From: Chitinophagaceae bacterium | GTDB taxonomy: Bacteria > Bacteroidota > Bacteroidia > Chitinophagales > Chitinophagaceae | DNA length: 64,000 bases | Assembly: GCA_947379895.1 (NCBI GenBank) | Contig: CANCPA010000002.1 | Span: 1 to 64,000, forward strand | Direction: 5' to 3' | In this document: piece after piece, positions 42,289 to 52,493 of the stretch | How the letters are laid out: every line of letters begins with the position of its first letter | Position numbering within the stretch: the first letter of the stretch is position 1 | Notes under the pieces: model-generated | Told to the model about the DNA's origin: nothing | Databases searched by the model: none | What the model saw: the letters and a program-made list of their open reading frames with translations, nothing else | Position numbers and translations under genes: made by a program

Positions 42289-42439
42289 CTGTCAGACTGA
42301 GGCTCCCTAAGTAGGATTGAAATGTTAAAATTGTTTGAACTTCGATAAACTCATTGCAACAGCTTAGCTAATTTTCGGAGTGTACACAATGTCATTCCAA
42401 AAAACTTGAGAAAATATCATTACTGCCTCAGTGTGACAG
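42289..42439. repeat. 15-bp near-perfect inverted repeat flanking about 121 bp
   Basis: CTGTCAGACTGAGGC (42289-42303) vs GCCTCAGTGTGACAG (42425-42439), 14/15 complementary. Confidence 0.55.
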
Positions 42440-42660
42440 TTTTGCTGATTTTTGATACCAACTACAATGGCTTCCATGTAAAATAAGGAGTGACTTGATG
42501 ACTGTCATCACTTATTTTAATGTGTTTATTAAATGACATGTAATGATTATAAGATAGGAATAAAGTATTCATGCCACTTGTATCCTATATCAAGAAATCT
42601 GTAACTTGCAACCTACAAAATAATACATGTAAACTAAAACCAGTAACTAGAAACTATTCC

Positions 42661-43866
42661 TCATCTTCCATGATGTCTAAATACTAATAAGTAAAATGAA
42701 ATTGCAATAGAAAGAGCAATAAACCCTTCTAAGAGGATGGTATTAGGTGAGCCTATAAAATGAGATACCGTTCCGATGAGTAATCCTCCAAGAGGTTGCA
42801 TTCCAAAAAAAGCCATTGCATAATAGCTAATGACTCGTCCTCTCATTTCGGGTGATGCTGTAATTTGAACAATGGTATTTGTTATTGTAATTTGCGACAT
42901 CATTCCAATTCCGGTAATAACTGCAAATAACATGGATAGTGGTAAATAATGAGTATGTGAAAATAAAATCAAACCTGTTCCAAAGACCAAGGTATTGATG
43001 AATAATATTTTTCGAAGATTAACTTTCGGTTTTAAGGACGCAAGAAATATAGTGCCAAAAATGGCTCCTAAACCGAAGCAACTATTTATGAATCCAAAAG
43101 TTGATGCAGATCCTTTAAAAATTTCTTTGGCATACACAGGCAATAAAGTGGTAAATGGTAAAGCAAATAAACTCATCAGCGCCAATGAAAGTATTACATA
43201 GCCTAATTCAGGTGTCTTTTTTAGATAGTTGATTCCTTCCTTGAGTTCAACAATGACATTCTTTGAAGTGAGTGATGGTTCAAACTTAGGTAAGCGCATC
43301 ATTAATAATGAAATGAGTACTGCTGCAAAGCTTGCTGCATTTATTGCAAAGCATATTCCTGCCCCGAATCTTTCTAAAACAATGCCCGCCAAACCCGGAC
43401 CAAGCAAGCGTGCGAGATTGACCATTGAAGAGTTCAAAGCAATGGCATTTGATAGATGTTCTTTATTATCTACCATTTCATAGACCATTGCTTGCCTAGC
43501 AGGCACATCAAAGGCATTAATAATACCCAACAATGTACTCAGCACTAATATTTCCCATATTTCATAGTGATTGAAAAGCACTAAAATGGCCAACAATGTT
43601 GCCTGTATCATTGATGAAATTTGAGTTGTCATTAGTACTTTGAAACGATGATAACGATCCGAAACGACTCCCCCCAATAAAGAAAAGAGAAAAGAAGGGA
43701 ATTGCCCTGCAAATACGGCAACTCCAAGCATGAATGTAGAATGGGTTTGAATATAGATTATCCAATAAATGGCAGTTCGTTGCATCCAGGTGCCAACCAA
43801 TGAAATTGATTGTCCAGCGAAGTACAATCTGAAATTTCTGCTACCAAATGCATTGAAAGTCTCCAT
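42661..43866 (-). CDS. MFS transporter (enterobactin-exporter/MFS_3-like)
   Basis: FRLYFAGQSISLVGTWMQRTAIYWIIY, GGVVSDRYHRFKVLM, 12-TM-like hydrophobicity. Confidence 0.85.
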   Translation of the reverse strand: METFNAFGSRNFRLYFAGQSISLVGTWMQRTAIYWIIYIQTHSTFMLGVAVFAGQFPSFLFSLLGGVVSDRYHRFKVLMTTQISSMIQATLLAILVLFNHYEIWEILVLSTLLGIINAFDVPARQAMVYEMVDNKEHLSNAIALNSSMVNLARLLGPGLAGIVLERFGAGICFAINAASFAAVLISLLMMRLPKFEPSLTSKNVIVELKEGINYLKKTPELGYVILSLALMSLFALPFTTLLPVYAKEIFKGSASTFGFINSCFGLGAIFGTIFLASLKPKVNLRKILFINTLVFGTGLILFSHTHYLPLSMLFAVITGIGMMSQITITNTIVQITASPEMRGRVISYYAMAFFGMQPLGGLLIGTVSHFIGSPNTILLEGFIALSIAISFYLLVFRHHGR

Positions 43867-44000
43867 CTATTATAAATATCAATGGTAAATTTTGAATAGT
43901 TAATGAAAGTTGAAGAATGAAAAAATGGATAATTATAAGTATTGCAACTTACAATTATCCATTTAATAATAAAAATTAGCCATTAACAATTAACCATTAC

Positions 44001-45068
44001 TTATGCGTTTCTGTTAATGCAATTCAAATCTTCGAATGCAACTTCTAAACGTTTGCTGAAGCTTTCTTCACCCTTACGAAGCCAATTACGAGGATCATAA
44101 TGTTTTTTGTTTGGCTTATCGTCTCCTTCAGGATTGCCTAATTGTCCTTGTAAATAACCTTCATATTTCTTATAGTTATTCAAGATTCCTTCCCAGAAAG
44201 CCCATTGTAAATCGGTATCAATATTCATTTTGATAGCTCCATAACTAATGGCTTCTCTAATTTGATGTTGAGGACTACCGCTACCACCATGAAAAACAAA
44301 GTAAACAGGCTTAACTCCTGTACCCAACTCTTTTTGGATATAGTCCTGACTATTCTTTAAGATTACAGGACGCAATTCAACGTTTCCTGGTTTGTAAACA
44401 CCATGAACGTTACCAAAAGCTGCTGCAATGGTAAATAAGTTGCCTACTTTGCTTAATTCTGTGTAAGAGTAAGCCACGTGTTGAGGTTGTGTGTATAATT
44501 TGTCATTTTCAACATCACTGTTATCAACTCCATCTTCTTCACCACCTGTTACACCTAATTCTATTTCGATTGCCATTCCCAAAGGTTTCATTCTCTTATA
44601 GAATTCAACTGAGGTTTGAATGTTTTCTTCTAATGTTTCTTCACTCAAATCAAGCATGTGAGAACTAAACAACGGTTGTCCTTTTTCCTTATAAAATTGT
44701 TCGCCTGCATCAATCAAACCGCTAATCCAAGGTAACCATTTTTTAGAAGCATGGTCAGTATGTAATACTACAGGTACACCATAATACTTTGCAACATTAT
44801 GAATATGTAAAGCCCCTGAAACACCACCCGCAATATTTGCTTCGTAATTTCCGTTTGGCATTCCTTTTCCTGCTATAAACTGTGCACCACCGTTAGAAAA
44901 CTGAATGATTACAGGTGAATTTACTTTAGCTGCAGTTTCTAATACCGCATTAATTGTATTTGTGCCAATTGTATTGACAGCAGGCAATGCAAATTCATTT
45001 TGCTTTGCATCTTGTAATAGTGCTTCTAACTCTTCTCCAAATAGAACCCCCGGTTTGTACTTTTTCAT
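44001..45068 (-). CDS. fbaA: Class II fructose-bisphosphate aldolase
   Basis: VPVVLHTDHASKKWLPWISGLID, FHGGSGSPQHQIREAISYGAIKMNIDTDLQWAFW. Confidence 0.93.
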   Translation of the reverse strand: MKKYKPGVLFGEELEALLQDAKQNEFALPAVNTIGTNTINAVLETAAKVNSPVIIQFSNGGAQFIAGKGMPNGNYEANIAGGVSGALHIHNVAKYYGVPVVLHTDHASKKWLPWISGLIDAGEQFYKEKGQPLFSSHMLDLSEETLEENIQTSVEFYKRMKPLGMAIEIELGVTGGEEDGVDNSDVENDKLYTQPQHVAYSYTELSKVGNLFTIAAAFGNVHGVYKPGNVELRPVILKNSQDYIQKELGTGVKPVYFVFHGGSGSPQHQIREAISYGAIKMNIDTDLQWAFWEGILNNYKKYEGYLQGQLGNPEGDDKPNKKHYDPRNWLRKGEESFSKRLEVAFEDLNCINRNA

Positions 45069-45272
45069 GTTAATTTATGTATTGATTAGATAAAAATTGT
45101 GAAGCCGCAAGATAAGGGTTCTTTAAATTAGTTCGCTAATGATTAATATCAATGAATATTATAAATTTCCACCATTAGGTAACATTTGTCAACTTTTATT
45201 AAAATAACTCAATAATTGCTAGTACAAATTAACAAAAATGACATATTTTAGCTGCCTAAAAATTATAATTAC

Positions 45273-45770
45273 ATGAAAAAGGTTTTATTGATTCTCTTAG
45301 GTGGTGTATTGATTTCATCTGCATCACAAGCTCAATCTTTAATAGATCAAGCTAAATCTTCCGCAAAAGGAGTCGCTAATTCAGCTTCAACACAAGCAAA
45401 AGCAACGGTAGATGGTGCAAAGCAGGCGGCAGCTGGTCAGGTACAAAATGCTGCTTCTGCTGCAACTAACATCAAAACTGATGCTACTAACAAAGCGAAA
45501 GCAACTGTAACAGGTGCAAAGGACAAAGTGACAGGAAGTGATGCTACTGCAAAACAAGCTACTACCACTACAACTTCTGCTGCAACTTCAACTGCTGCAA
45601 CTGCGGCAACTGCAAAAACAGCTGTTAAAGCTAAGGTAGATCCGACAGTAAAGAAATTAAAGAAAGATGGTACGCCTGATAAGCGTTTCAAGGCTAATGC
45701 ACCTGCCGCAAAAAAATTAAAGAAAGATGGCACGCCTGATATGCGTTTTAAAGAAAATAAGACAAAATAG
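45273..45770 (+). CDS. Secreted Ala-rich, LEA-like protein with duplicated LKKDGTPDxRFK motif
   Basis: MKKVLLILLGGVLISSASQAQ; VKKLKKDGTPDKRFKANAPAAKKLKKDGTPDMRFKENK. Confidence 0.75.
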   Translation: MKKVLLILLGGVLISSASQAQSLIDQAKSSAKGVANSASTQAKATVDGAKQAAAGQVQNAASAATNIKTDATNKAKATVTGAKDKVTGSDATAKQATTTTTSAATSTAATAATAKTAVKAKVDPTVKKLKKDGTPDKRFKANAPAAKKLKKDGTPDMRFKENKTK

Positions 45771-45790
45771 GAGGTAGGCTTTTTAAAAAG

Positions 45791-45824
45791 ACAAAGGAGA
45801 ATACTTTATTGTGTTCTCCTTTGT
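45791..45824. terminator. Hairpin terminator
   Basis: ACAAAGGAGAATAC / GTGTTCTCCTTTGT. Confidence 0.7.
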
Positions 45825-45903
45825 TGTTATAGGGTACTGCGGGTGCATACAAGTTTTCCGCTGACAGCGGAAGTCTTTACAAATTGCAAATTCGGAACTT
45901 TAA

Positions 45904-45934
45904 GATTTGTCAACTTTTTAAAAGTTGACAAATC
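45904..45934. repeat. 31-bp perfect palindrome
   Basis: GATTTGTCAACTTTT-T-AAAAGTTGACAAATC. Confidence 0.85.
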
Positions 45935-46008
45935 GTTGTCCTCTTACGTCATTATGAATATCTCATCTGGCAAGTTAAAATGCCAAACAGCAATTGCAAA
46001 TACTTCGT

Positions 46009-46238
46009 CAAGCTGATGCGGCAGCCGTTCCCGTACGTGCTGCAACCACGCAAGTACGTGCTGCAATTGCTCAAGTACTTCCTTTTACCACTCCCGCACG
46101 TGCGGCAGCCACTTCCGTAAGTACGGCAACGACAAAAGCACTTGCTGCAACCGTACAAAGATTCTTTTTGTGACTCAAGCACTTGCTTTAGTCACTCCCG
46201 TACGTGCGGCAGTCTCTCAAGCACGTGCTTTAGTGGCT
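46009..46238. repeat. 21-bp palindromic tandem array C (11 units, one of 20 bp), GC-rich
   Basis: Units CCCGTACGTGCTGCAACCACG, CAAGTACGTGCTGCAATTGCT, CCCGCACGTGCGGCAGCCACT, CAAGCACGTGCTTTAGTGGCT etc.; core NNGYACGTRCNN. Confidence 0.93.
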
Positions 46239-46533
46239 AAAAATTAACGTTTTGTCAGATTAAAAGAGCTTTATTCGCTTCAAATAAGTCCGCTATTGAT
46301 GCCATTTAGGCAATAAGTAGCGATATATAACCCAAGAGAAATAAAAAGTGATACTTACATGAATCAATGGAAGAATCTCTTTTTTCTGAAAAGGCAAACG
46401 TATTAGGAGATGATGAAGGCTATGTGACATAATCTTACTCTAAGTGTTCCTTTTTGGAGCTTTTACCATAAGGGACATGATGACATACACATGGATTTAG
46501 GTATTTACAATTGCAAAAGTTGGGTTCAAATAT

Positions 46534-47241
46534 TCATTTCCCGTTCCAATTCCAAATAGTCTGTCCATTATTGTTTTCTGGTAAATACTTGCCGTCAATC
46601 TTGGTCTGCTTGACAAATTTTGTTAGGAAATCGACTTTGCCATTTCGTTCTACCCTATAAATGACACCCTCTACTTCATCAACTGCTCCGTGCCCCGATA
46701 CTTCTATTTTTTTCAATGCCTTCTCAATTGATAGTGGTTGCCCAATATGCAAAAGGTTTGGCACCACAAATCCAAGCGGTAACACTCTAAGTAAAAAGTT
46801 ATGGTAAGTAGTTCTTTCATTGACGGTTATCAAATCAAAAACGACGAATGGTTCATGGTGAAGTTGATAAATAGTTCCGTGTGCCTGTGCCAACCATTCT
46901 CCACATATCCGCTCATTTTCATGTAGCAATTTTTCAAATCTTTCCTCATTAGTTTTGACCCATTTGCTAAATAACTGATGTTGTTCATAAGGAGATGATT
47001 CCGCCAAATAACCACTCCTTCCTAAGGCAACTATTTGACCATTTACTTTGGCCACCGAACAATTTGAACCGTCCAATTTCTCTTGAACGATGATTAAATC
47101 GTTTTTATCTCGTGTTTGCTTAGTTGCTATGAGTGCTTGTCCTTCACCAATATGATGGTCGCCAAATCCTAAGCGACTATAGGGCAAATGTGGAATAGAA
47201 CCATAAGCTTTTTGACCAAGCGGTTTTAAATTGTCATTCAT
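46534..47241 (-). CDS. RNA ligase family protein
   Basis: Nucleotidyltransferase motif I VQEKLDGSNCSV, CGEWLAQAHG, VDEVEGVIYRV. Confidence 0.82.
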   Translation of the reverse strand: MNDNLKPLGQKAYGSIPHLPYSRLGFGDHHIGEGQALIATKQTRDKNDLIIVQEKLDGSNCSVAKVNGQIVALGRSGYLAESSPYEQHQLFSKWVKTNEERFEKLLHENERICGEWLAQAHGTIYQLHHEPFVVFDLITVNERTTYHNFLLRVLPLGFVVPNLLHIGQPLSIEKALKKIEVSGHGAVDEVEGVIYRVERNGKVDFLTKFVKQTKIDGKYLPENNNGQTIWNWNGK

Positions 47242-47339
47242 ACAGCAAACTTAAGTAATTCCCTTTCTATTATCTCCCGCTTTAAAAACTCATGTTTCTT
47301 TACAGCACTTAAAATTTAAAATTCAAAACAAATAACTCA

Positions 47340-49451
47340 TCACTTATTACCTTTCTTTGGCTTCACCTCCCCTTTTTCATTGGAAGTAATAAAGGTAATT
47401 GCAGAAGAGTAAGCCTTTGTAGCAGCTTGTTTTTGACCTAAAGGGCTCTTGCTCGTAGCCACAAAAGCAATATTGAAAGTTTGATTTGCAGACAAAAAGC
47501 TTAACTGTACATATACACTCGTATCGGTCACATTATCGGGAATCAATACAGGTTTCATCTTGACGCCTGTAATTGGTTTGTCCAATATTAATTGTACAGA
47601 AAGTGAAAAACCAGGTTGTCTGTTAATAGAAATATCTATACGTACTGAATCATTACGTTTTACAAGAATAGGCGTGTCCGCATTCGTTTTGATGGAGATA
47701 GAAAAGGGAAGTTTTTGCGAAACATTTGCCAAAAAGCTGCTAGTCGTCAACAAATGAGTGTAAAAGAATGCCTGCATTGCCTCTTCAGAGGGTTCAGCCT
47801 CTACTAGTTTTTCAATTCCTTTTTGACTAGTCTTTCCTATAATCTTCAAGGGGATTGCGCCCGAATCGGCTTGTTCAGGAGCAGTCAAACTGACCCTAAT
47901 ACGCTCTGTCCCCCGTGGTATCTTACTGATGCTATGTTTGAAATTGGGTGGTAATCCCTCCAAAGAAAGGTTGATGCTATCGTTGAAATTATTCTTTCTA
48001 ATCGCAATTACAGTAAATAATTCTGTGCCTCCTTTAGGTATCATGATGTTTGAGGGCTCAATCCGGAGAGAGAAATCAGGTAATGGCTGAGAAATCGTCA
48101 ACCGATACGTGTAGCTACTATCCCCTTTTTGCTGCACATCCCTGATGCGTACATAATATAAGCCATCTTTTGGAACACGAAATATCAGTTCGGGATCTGA
48201 ATGTCGGGTAATAATGGGCTCCGAACGGTCGGGCTTATCATCATTCTGTGCCAATTTATTTTTCTTTTCATCATAAACAGTGATGTCTGCATCAAGAGGC
48301 GAACCTAAATTATGTGCTAATAATTTCAACAGGATATCATTCCCTTTTGTTGCGTTGAAAGCATACCAATCTTCAACTCCTGCATGATAAATTCGGCTAT
48401 TAACTGTACTACCAATCGCTAATAATTGTGCTGATTTATCTAAGTTCAAATGGGAATCATGAATAGACTCATCAAAAAATCCGCTTGATAATAGGATAGG
48501 ATTAGAAAGCAATCTGTTTTTGCCTTCAATATTTGTCATGTATTTTTCCGACCCGTCATTGGGTATTTTAAGCTTGACTGTTTTATGTTTTAGATTTACG
48601 CCTTCTAGAGTAATTTTTGTCTTTTCGCCTATTTTACCTCCTAGTGGAAAGTAATATTTTACATAAGGTATCTCTCCAATGTCAATACGATAAATAAAAT
48701 CCTCTCTTCCCCGATAAATAGCATCTTTTATTTCAAGTGTATAAGTGCCTGTTTTGGGAACTTTATAAAATAAAACCGGGTCAGGTTGCAATTTGTAGTC
48801 ATCTGAGTATGCCACTTCCTTCCCATTTTCATCAAATAAGGCAATCACACTTTGAAACCAACCGGGCACCGCATCCGCAATATAAGGCGTAAGCGTTCTA
48901 GCCTTTACATAGCAAACCAAATCCTGTCCTTTTGTTGCCTGAAAGCTAAATCTGTCTCTGTCTCCGGGCATTATCTGTCCATTTAAACAGGCTGGAAGTT
49001 TGTCAACCTTAGTTGCATTACTCTCTTTCTCATTTGGTTCTTTCTCTATCTTATCTGCGAATTGTCCTACTTCAAAAAACACCCTATTAGAATATCCATT
49101 CGGAGTAATTAATCGAAAATCTCGAATGCCAGGTTTAGCATTAGCTGCAATAGTGATGGTAAAAGTTACTTTATCGGCCAATTGATCATTATCTTGGTCA
49201 GTTAGTTTTTGTGTCTTTGCCCTTGCCTTACTCTTCAACCCAATTATCGGTTTGCCCTTGATAACACCCGTTACACCTTCTCCACTAACTATAATTCCGT
49301 TTACATTAAAAAAGCCTTGTCCGCCTGCAATAATCTCAAAAGTTGTTCCCTTTTGCCCTCCATTTGGAAAAATATACCCCACTTGGAGTTTTTGTGCCTG
49401 TACTAATACAACACAAAACAGAAATAAAGCAAATGACATTAAACGTTTCAT
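47340..49451 (-). CDS. Secreted protein with PPC (pre-peptidase C-terminal)-like domains
   Basis: Signal peptide; LPACLNGQIMPGDRDRFSFQATKGQDLVCYV and GVEDWYAFNATKGNDILLKLLAHNLGSPLDADITVYD. Confidence 0.75.
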   Translation of the reverse strand: MKRLMSFALFLFCVVLVQAQKLQVGYIFPNGGQKGTTFEIIAGGQGFFNVNGIIVSGEGVTGVIKGKPIIGLKSKARAKTQKLTDQDNDQLADKVTFTITIAANAKPGIRDFRLITPNGYSNRVFFEVGQFADKIEKEPNEKESNATKVDKLPACLNGQIMPGDRDRFSFQATKGQDLVCYVKARTLTPYIADAVPGWFQSVIALFDENGKEVAYSDDYKLQPDPVLFYKVPKTGTYTLEIKDAIYRGREDFIYRIDIGEIPYVKYYFPLGGKIGEKTKITLEGVNLKHKTVKLKIPNDGSEKYMTNIEGKNRLLSNPILLSSGFFDESIHDSHLNLDKSAQLLAIGSTVNSRIYHAGVEDWYAFNATKGNDILLKLLAHNLGSPLDADITVYDEKKNKLAQNDDKPDRSEPIITRHSDPELIFRVPKDGLYYVRIRDVQQKGDSSYTYRLTISQPLPDFSLRIEPSNIMIPKGGTELFTVIAIRKNNFNDSINLSLEGLPPNFKHSISKIPRGTERIRVSLTAPEQADSGAIPLKIIGKTSQKGIEKLVEAEPSEEAMQAFFYTHLLTTSSFLANVSQKLPFSISIKTNADTPILVKRNDSVRIDISINRQPGFSLSVQLILDKPITGVKMKPVLIPDNVTDTSVYVQLSFLSANQTFNIAFVATSKSPLGQKQAATKAYSSAITFITSNEKGEVKPKKGNK

Positions 49452-49587
49452 AAATAATAAGTTGTAAGTTATTGGTATTAAGTTGTAAGTATTTTAGGTA
49501 TTACAATTTGTCTTTCATACTTAAATTAAAACCCAAAGCGTAATACAAAGCCATCATTTAAAATTCAAAACTTAAATTCAAAATAAC

Positions 49588-50931
49588 TTAAGCAATGATT
49601 TCATTCAATACTCCCATTCCTTTCTTTCCCCATTCCGGCAATATCCTTGCAGTGCCAAGATAAGGGTGTGGTAATGATGCCGTAAAGTCGATACCTAATA
49701 GTTGATAGATAGTAGCAATCAATTCTGATGGATGAACAGGTCTTTCTGTGACAGTTTCGCCCCTGAAATCAGTAGCCCCTAAAACTTTTCCACCCGTAAA
49801 TCCTCCTCCTGCAACTAAATAGCTGAACGCTGTACCAAAGTGATTTCTTCCGCCATTCCAAGGTGGTTCGTAAAGAATTTTTGGTGTGCGTCCAAATTCC
49901 CCTCCACAAATAACAATTGTATTCTTCAATAAGCCTCTTTCTGATAAGTCAGAAATGAGTGCAGATAATGCTTTATCTAATTCAGGTAGCTTTTCATCCA
50001 TTCTTTCAAAATGTTGTTTGTGCGTATCCCATCCTCCCGAACGAACCGTAATTACAGGTACTCCCTGTTCTACCAAACGTCTAGCCAATAAGCAGGACTG
50101 TCCTAATCTGTTTTTGCCATATCGTTCCCTAGTCTTATCACTTTCTTTATTTAGATTGAATGCATCTTTTGAATTACCCAAAATTAAAGACCATGCTTTT
50201 TGTGTAAACAAATCCATTCTTGAGAGTATTTCCTGACTTTGAAATGCCTTTGAAAAACTATCAATTGATTCTAGCAGTGATTTTCGTTGTGTGATATGTT
50301 CTACGGTTATTGAACCTGTGCCGATTCCATCTGCAACGAAGTTTGGACTTTCGGGAGAACCACCCGTTGCAAAGGCCGTATAGTCGGGACCGAGAAATCC
50401 TGCTTCATTAAATCGTGATGCAGAATTTGGAATAGTTATAAAAGGAGGACAACTGCCTTTGTAATTCGATTCTTTCATATAGGCAATCGTAGCACCAAAA
50501 GAGGGATAGGCAATTGCACTTCCTAATGCCGCACCTGTTTGAGTAACATATTGTGCTGTTTCATGTCCAAATATCCCATGACTCATACTTCGAATCAACG
50601 TGTATTTATCTGCAATTGTAGCAAGTAAAGGAAGTTTTTCGCACAATTGAATTCCATCAACATTGCTGTTAACAGGTGTTTTATACGGTCCTGTATAATC
50701 GATAGGTGCCTTTGGTTTAGGGTCGAAAGTATCCAAATGACATGGACCACCATCTAAGGAGATATAAATGACCGATTGTGCTTTTGAAATAATATGAGGA
50801 GTAGCAGCACGAAGACTCATAAACTGACCAAGCGAAAGACCTCCGAGTGTCAGACCTCCAATTCTTAGAAAGTTCCGACGGTCTAAATGATGACCATCTT
50901 CTATAGGTGTGTTGTCGTTTAATTGTAACAT
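49588..50931 (-). CDS. DUF1501 family protein with Tat-like signal
   Basis: LDRRNFLRIGGLTLGGLSLGQF; VIYISLDGGPCHLDTFDPKP; GGWDTHKQHFERM; GGEFGRTPKI. Confidence 0.88.
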   Translation of the reverse strand: MLQLNDNTPIEDGHHLDRRNFLRIGGLTLGGLSLGQFMSLRAATPHIISKAQSVIYISLDGGPCHLDTFDPKPKAPIDYTGPYKTPVNSNVDGIQLCEKLPLLATIADKYTLIRSMSHGIFGHETAQYVTQTGAALGSAIAYPSFGATIAYMKESNYKGSCPPFITIPNSASRFNEAGFLGPDYTAFATGGSPESPNFVADGIGTGSITVEHITQRKSLLESIDSFSKAFQSQEILSRMDLFTQKAWSLILGNSKDAFNLNKESDKTRERYGKNRLGQSCLLARRLVEQGVPVITVRSGGWDTHKQHFERMDEKLPELDKALSALISDLSERGLLKNTIVICGGEFGRTPKILYEPPWNGGRNHFGTAFSYLVAGGGFTGGKVLGATDFRGETVTERPVHPSELIATIYQLLGIDFTASLPHPYLGTARILPEWGKKGMGVLNEIIA

Positions 50932-50933
50932 AA

Positions 50934-52475
50934 CTAATGATTTAAGATAAATTCACGTGTATTTAATAATGACCATACAAGGTCATTACTGAGTTGATTT
51001 TTATTTAGTTTATTATTCGTAACGTACTCATTTAAAATTTGCGACTCATTTTTTGTAGGGTATCTACTTAGAATCAACAAATACATATTGTCAATTAAAT
51101 TATTCACATCCGTTGCATTGTCGGTGATTCCCTTCAATGTTTTGCTGTTCTTAATTTTATCATTTATTTGAGGTGAGTTCAGTAAAAAAAGTGCTTGCTT
51201 CGTTGAAGGGGCATTATTTCTATCCGACTCAAAAGATACATCCCTAGAGGCCCTACCATACATTTCCAAAGAAGTTGAAGAAATAGAACCATCACCAATA
51301 TTTATGGCACCACTCTCGGCTGGAAGGTACGTGAAGGGTTCAGGAACTCGACTCATATAGGTGTCGTTAATGCCTGAAATAGTTCCAATAGCATCAATTA
51401 TTTCTTCAGCAGTCAATCGTTGAAGTGGATAATGAGAGAAATATTTGTTATCTCTAATGTTATTTGCATTTGTTTCGGAACTCCTTTGATAAGTATTTGA
51501 GTTTAATATCAATCGAAAAATGTATTGTAAGTCAAATTGATGTGTGACCAATTCATTGGCTAAATATTTTAATAGTTTGGGGTTCGAAGGGATATTTGAT
51601 GCCCTGAAATCATCGGGTTGCTGAACTATTCCAGTTCCCATCAGCCAATACCATATACGATTGACCATCACTTCTGCAAATTGAGTATTAGTAGGGGAAG
51701 TAAGCCAATTGACAAACGGGACTCGGAAATCATTATTTCTAGGTAATTCAATCGTAGTTCCATCGGGCATCACAACTTCATGTATTTGAGATGTTATGTC
51801 ATTTTCGTTATATACTATTTCCTCCTTCCATTCCTCGGTAGGTTTATATTTTATTTGAGAGAAGAATACAGATAAGGCAGAATCTGAATTTCTAGTGCCT
51901 AAAAATAATAGGGAAACATTTGCGGCGATGTTTTTTGCAGTCTTGCTTTGAAATGCCCGATAGAAATTGACTTCAGGGGAACGGAAGTTACTACCTGAAG
52001 AAAGCAGCAGTTCTCTCACAAATTGGTTATAGGGTTTATTTTCCCTGATTGATACCCGAACCCATCTATTATAGGCTTGAACTGCATTCGGCCAAAGATT
52101 AGAAGGAAATTCTGATTTAATTCTCAATAAGTCACCCCATTTCAATGCCTGAAAATCTATATATTCATTAGATGCTAATAGTTTATTGATAAGTTTTGAA
52201 CGTTTGTTTGTATCGTTATCTTTCAAATAGTTTTTGACCTCTTGAATAGAAGGGACTTTTCCTGTAGTGACCAAATAAGTACGGCGGATAAAGGATTCGT
52301 CCGAACATTTACCCGAAGGCGAAATGCCCTTTTCTTGTAAAACCTCATTCACATAGGTATCAATTTCATTCGCTTTAATTGTCTTGCAAGGCAATAGCAT
52401 GATTAATAAAACAAAATGCAGCCATCTCATATAAAAACTTTTTTTGAATAAACTTCTACCACTTAAAACGTACAA
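50934..52475 (-). CDS. DUF1549/DUF1553 domain protein
   Basis: FADVMVNRIW-like motif FAEVMVNRIWYWLMGTGIVQQPDDFRASNIPSNPKLLKYLANELV; YPLQRLTAEEIIDAIG. Confidence 0.85.
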   Translation of the reverse strand: MYVLSGRSLFKKSFYMRWLHFVLLIMLLPCKTIKANEIDTYVNEVLQEKGISPSGKCSDESFIRRTYLVTTGKVPSIQEVKNYLKDNDTNKRSKLINKLLASNEYIDFQALKWGDLLRIKSEFPSNLWPNAVQAYNRWVRVSIRENKPYNQFVRELLLSSGSNFRSPEVNFYRAFQSKTAKNIAANVSLLFLGTRNSDSALSVFFSQIKYKPTEEWKEEIVYNENDITSQIHEVVMPDGTTIELPRNNDFRVPFVNWLTSPTNTQFAEVMVNRIWYWLMGTGIVQQPDDFRASNIPSNPKLLKYLANELVTHQFDLQYIFRLILNSNTYQRSSETNANNIRDNKYFSHYPLQRLTAEEIIDAIGTISGINDTYMSRVPEPFTYLPAESGAINIGDGSISSTSLEMYGRASRDVSFESDRNNAPSTKQALFLLNSPQINDKIKNSKTLKGITDNATDVNNLIDNMYLLILSRYPTKNESQILNEYVTNNKLNKNQLSNDLVWSLLNTREFILNH

Positions 52476-52493
52476 CTTACTGCGTAAAACTCA

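Noticed and set aside
45437-45733. ORF 45437-45733 (-)
   Set aside because: Antisense shadow of the Ala-rich gene at 45273-45770.
45952-46182. ORF 45952-46182 (-), Cys/Gly-rich 76-aa protein
   Set aside because: It simply reads through array C in a heptad frame; no supporting signal, and other frames of the same array are equally repeat-like.
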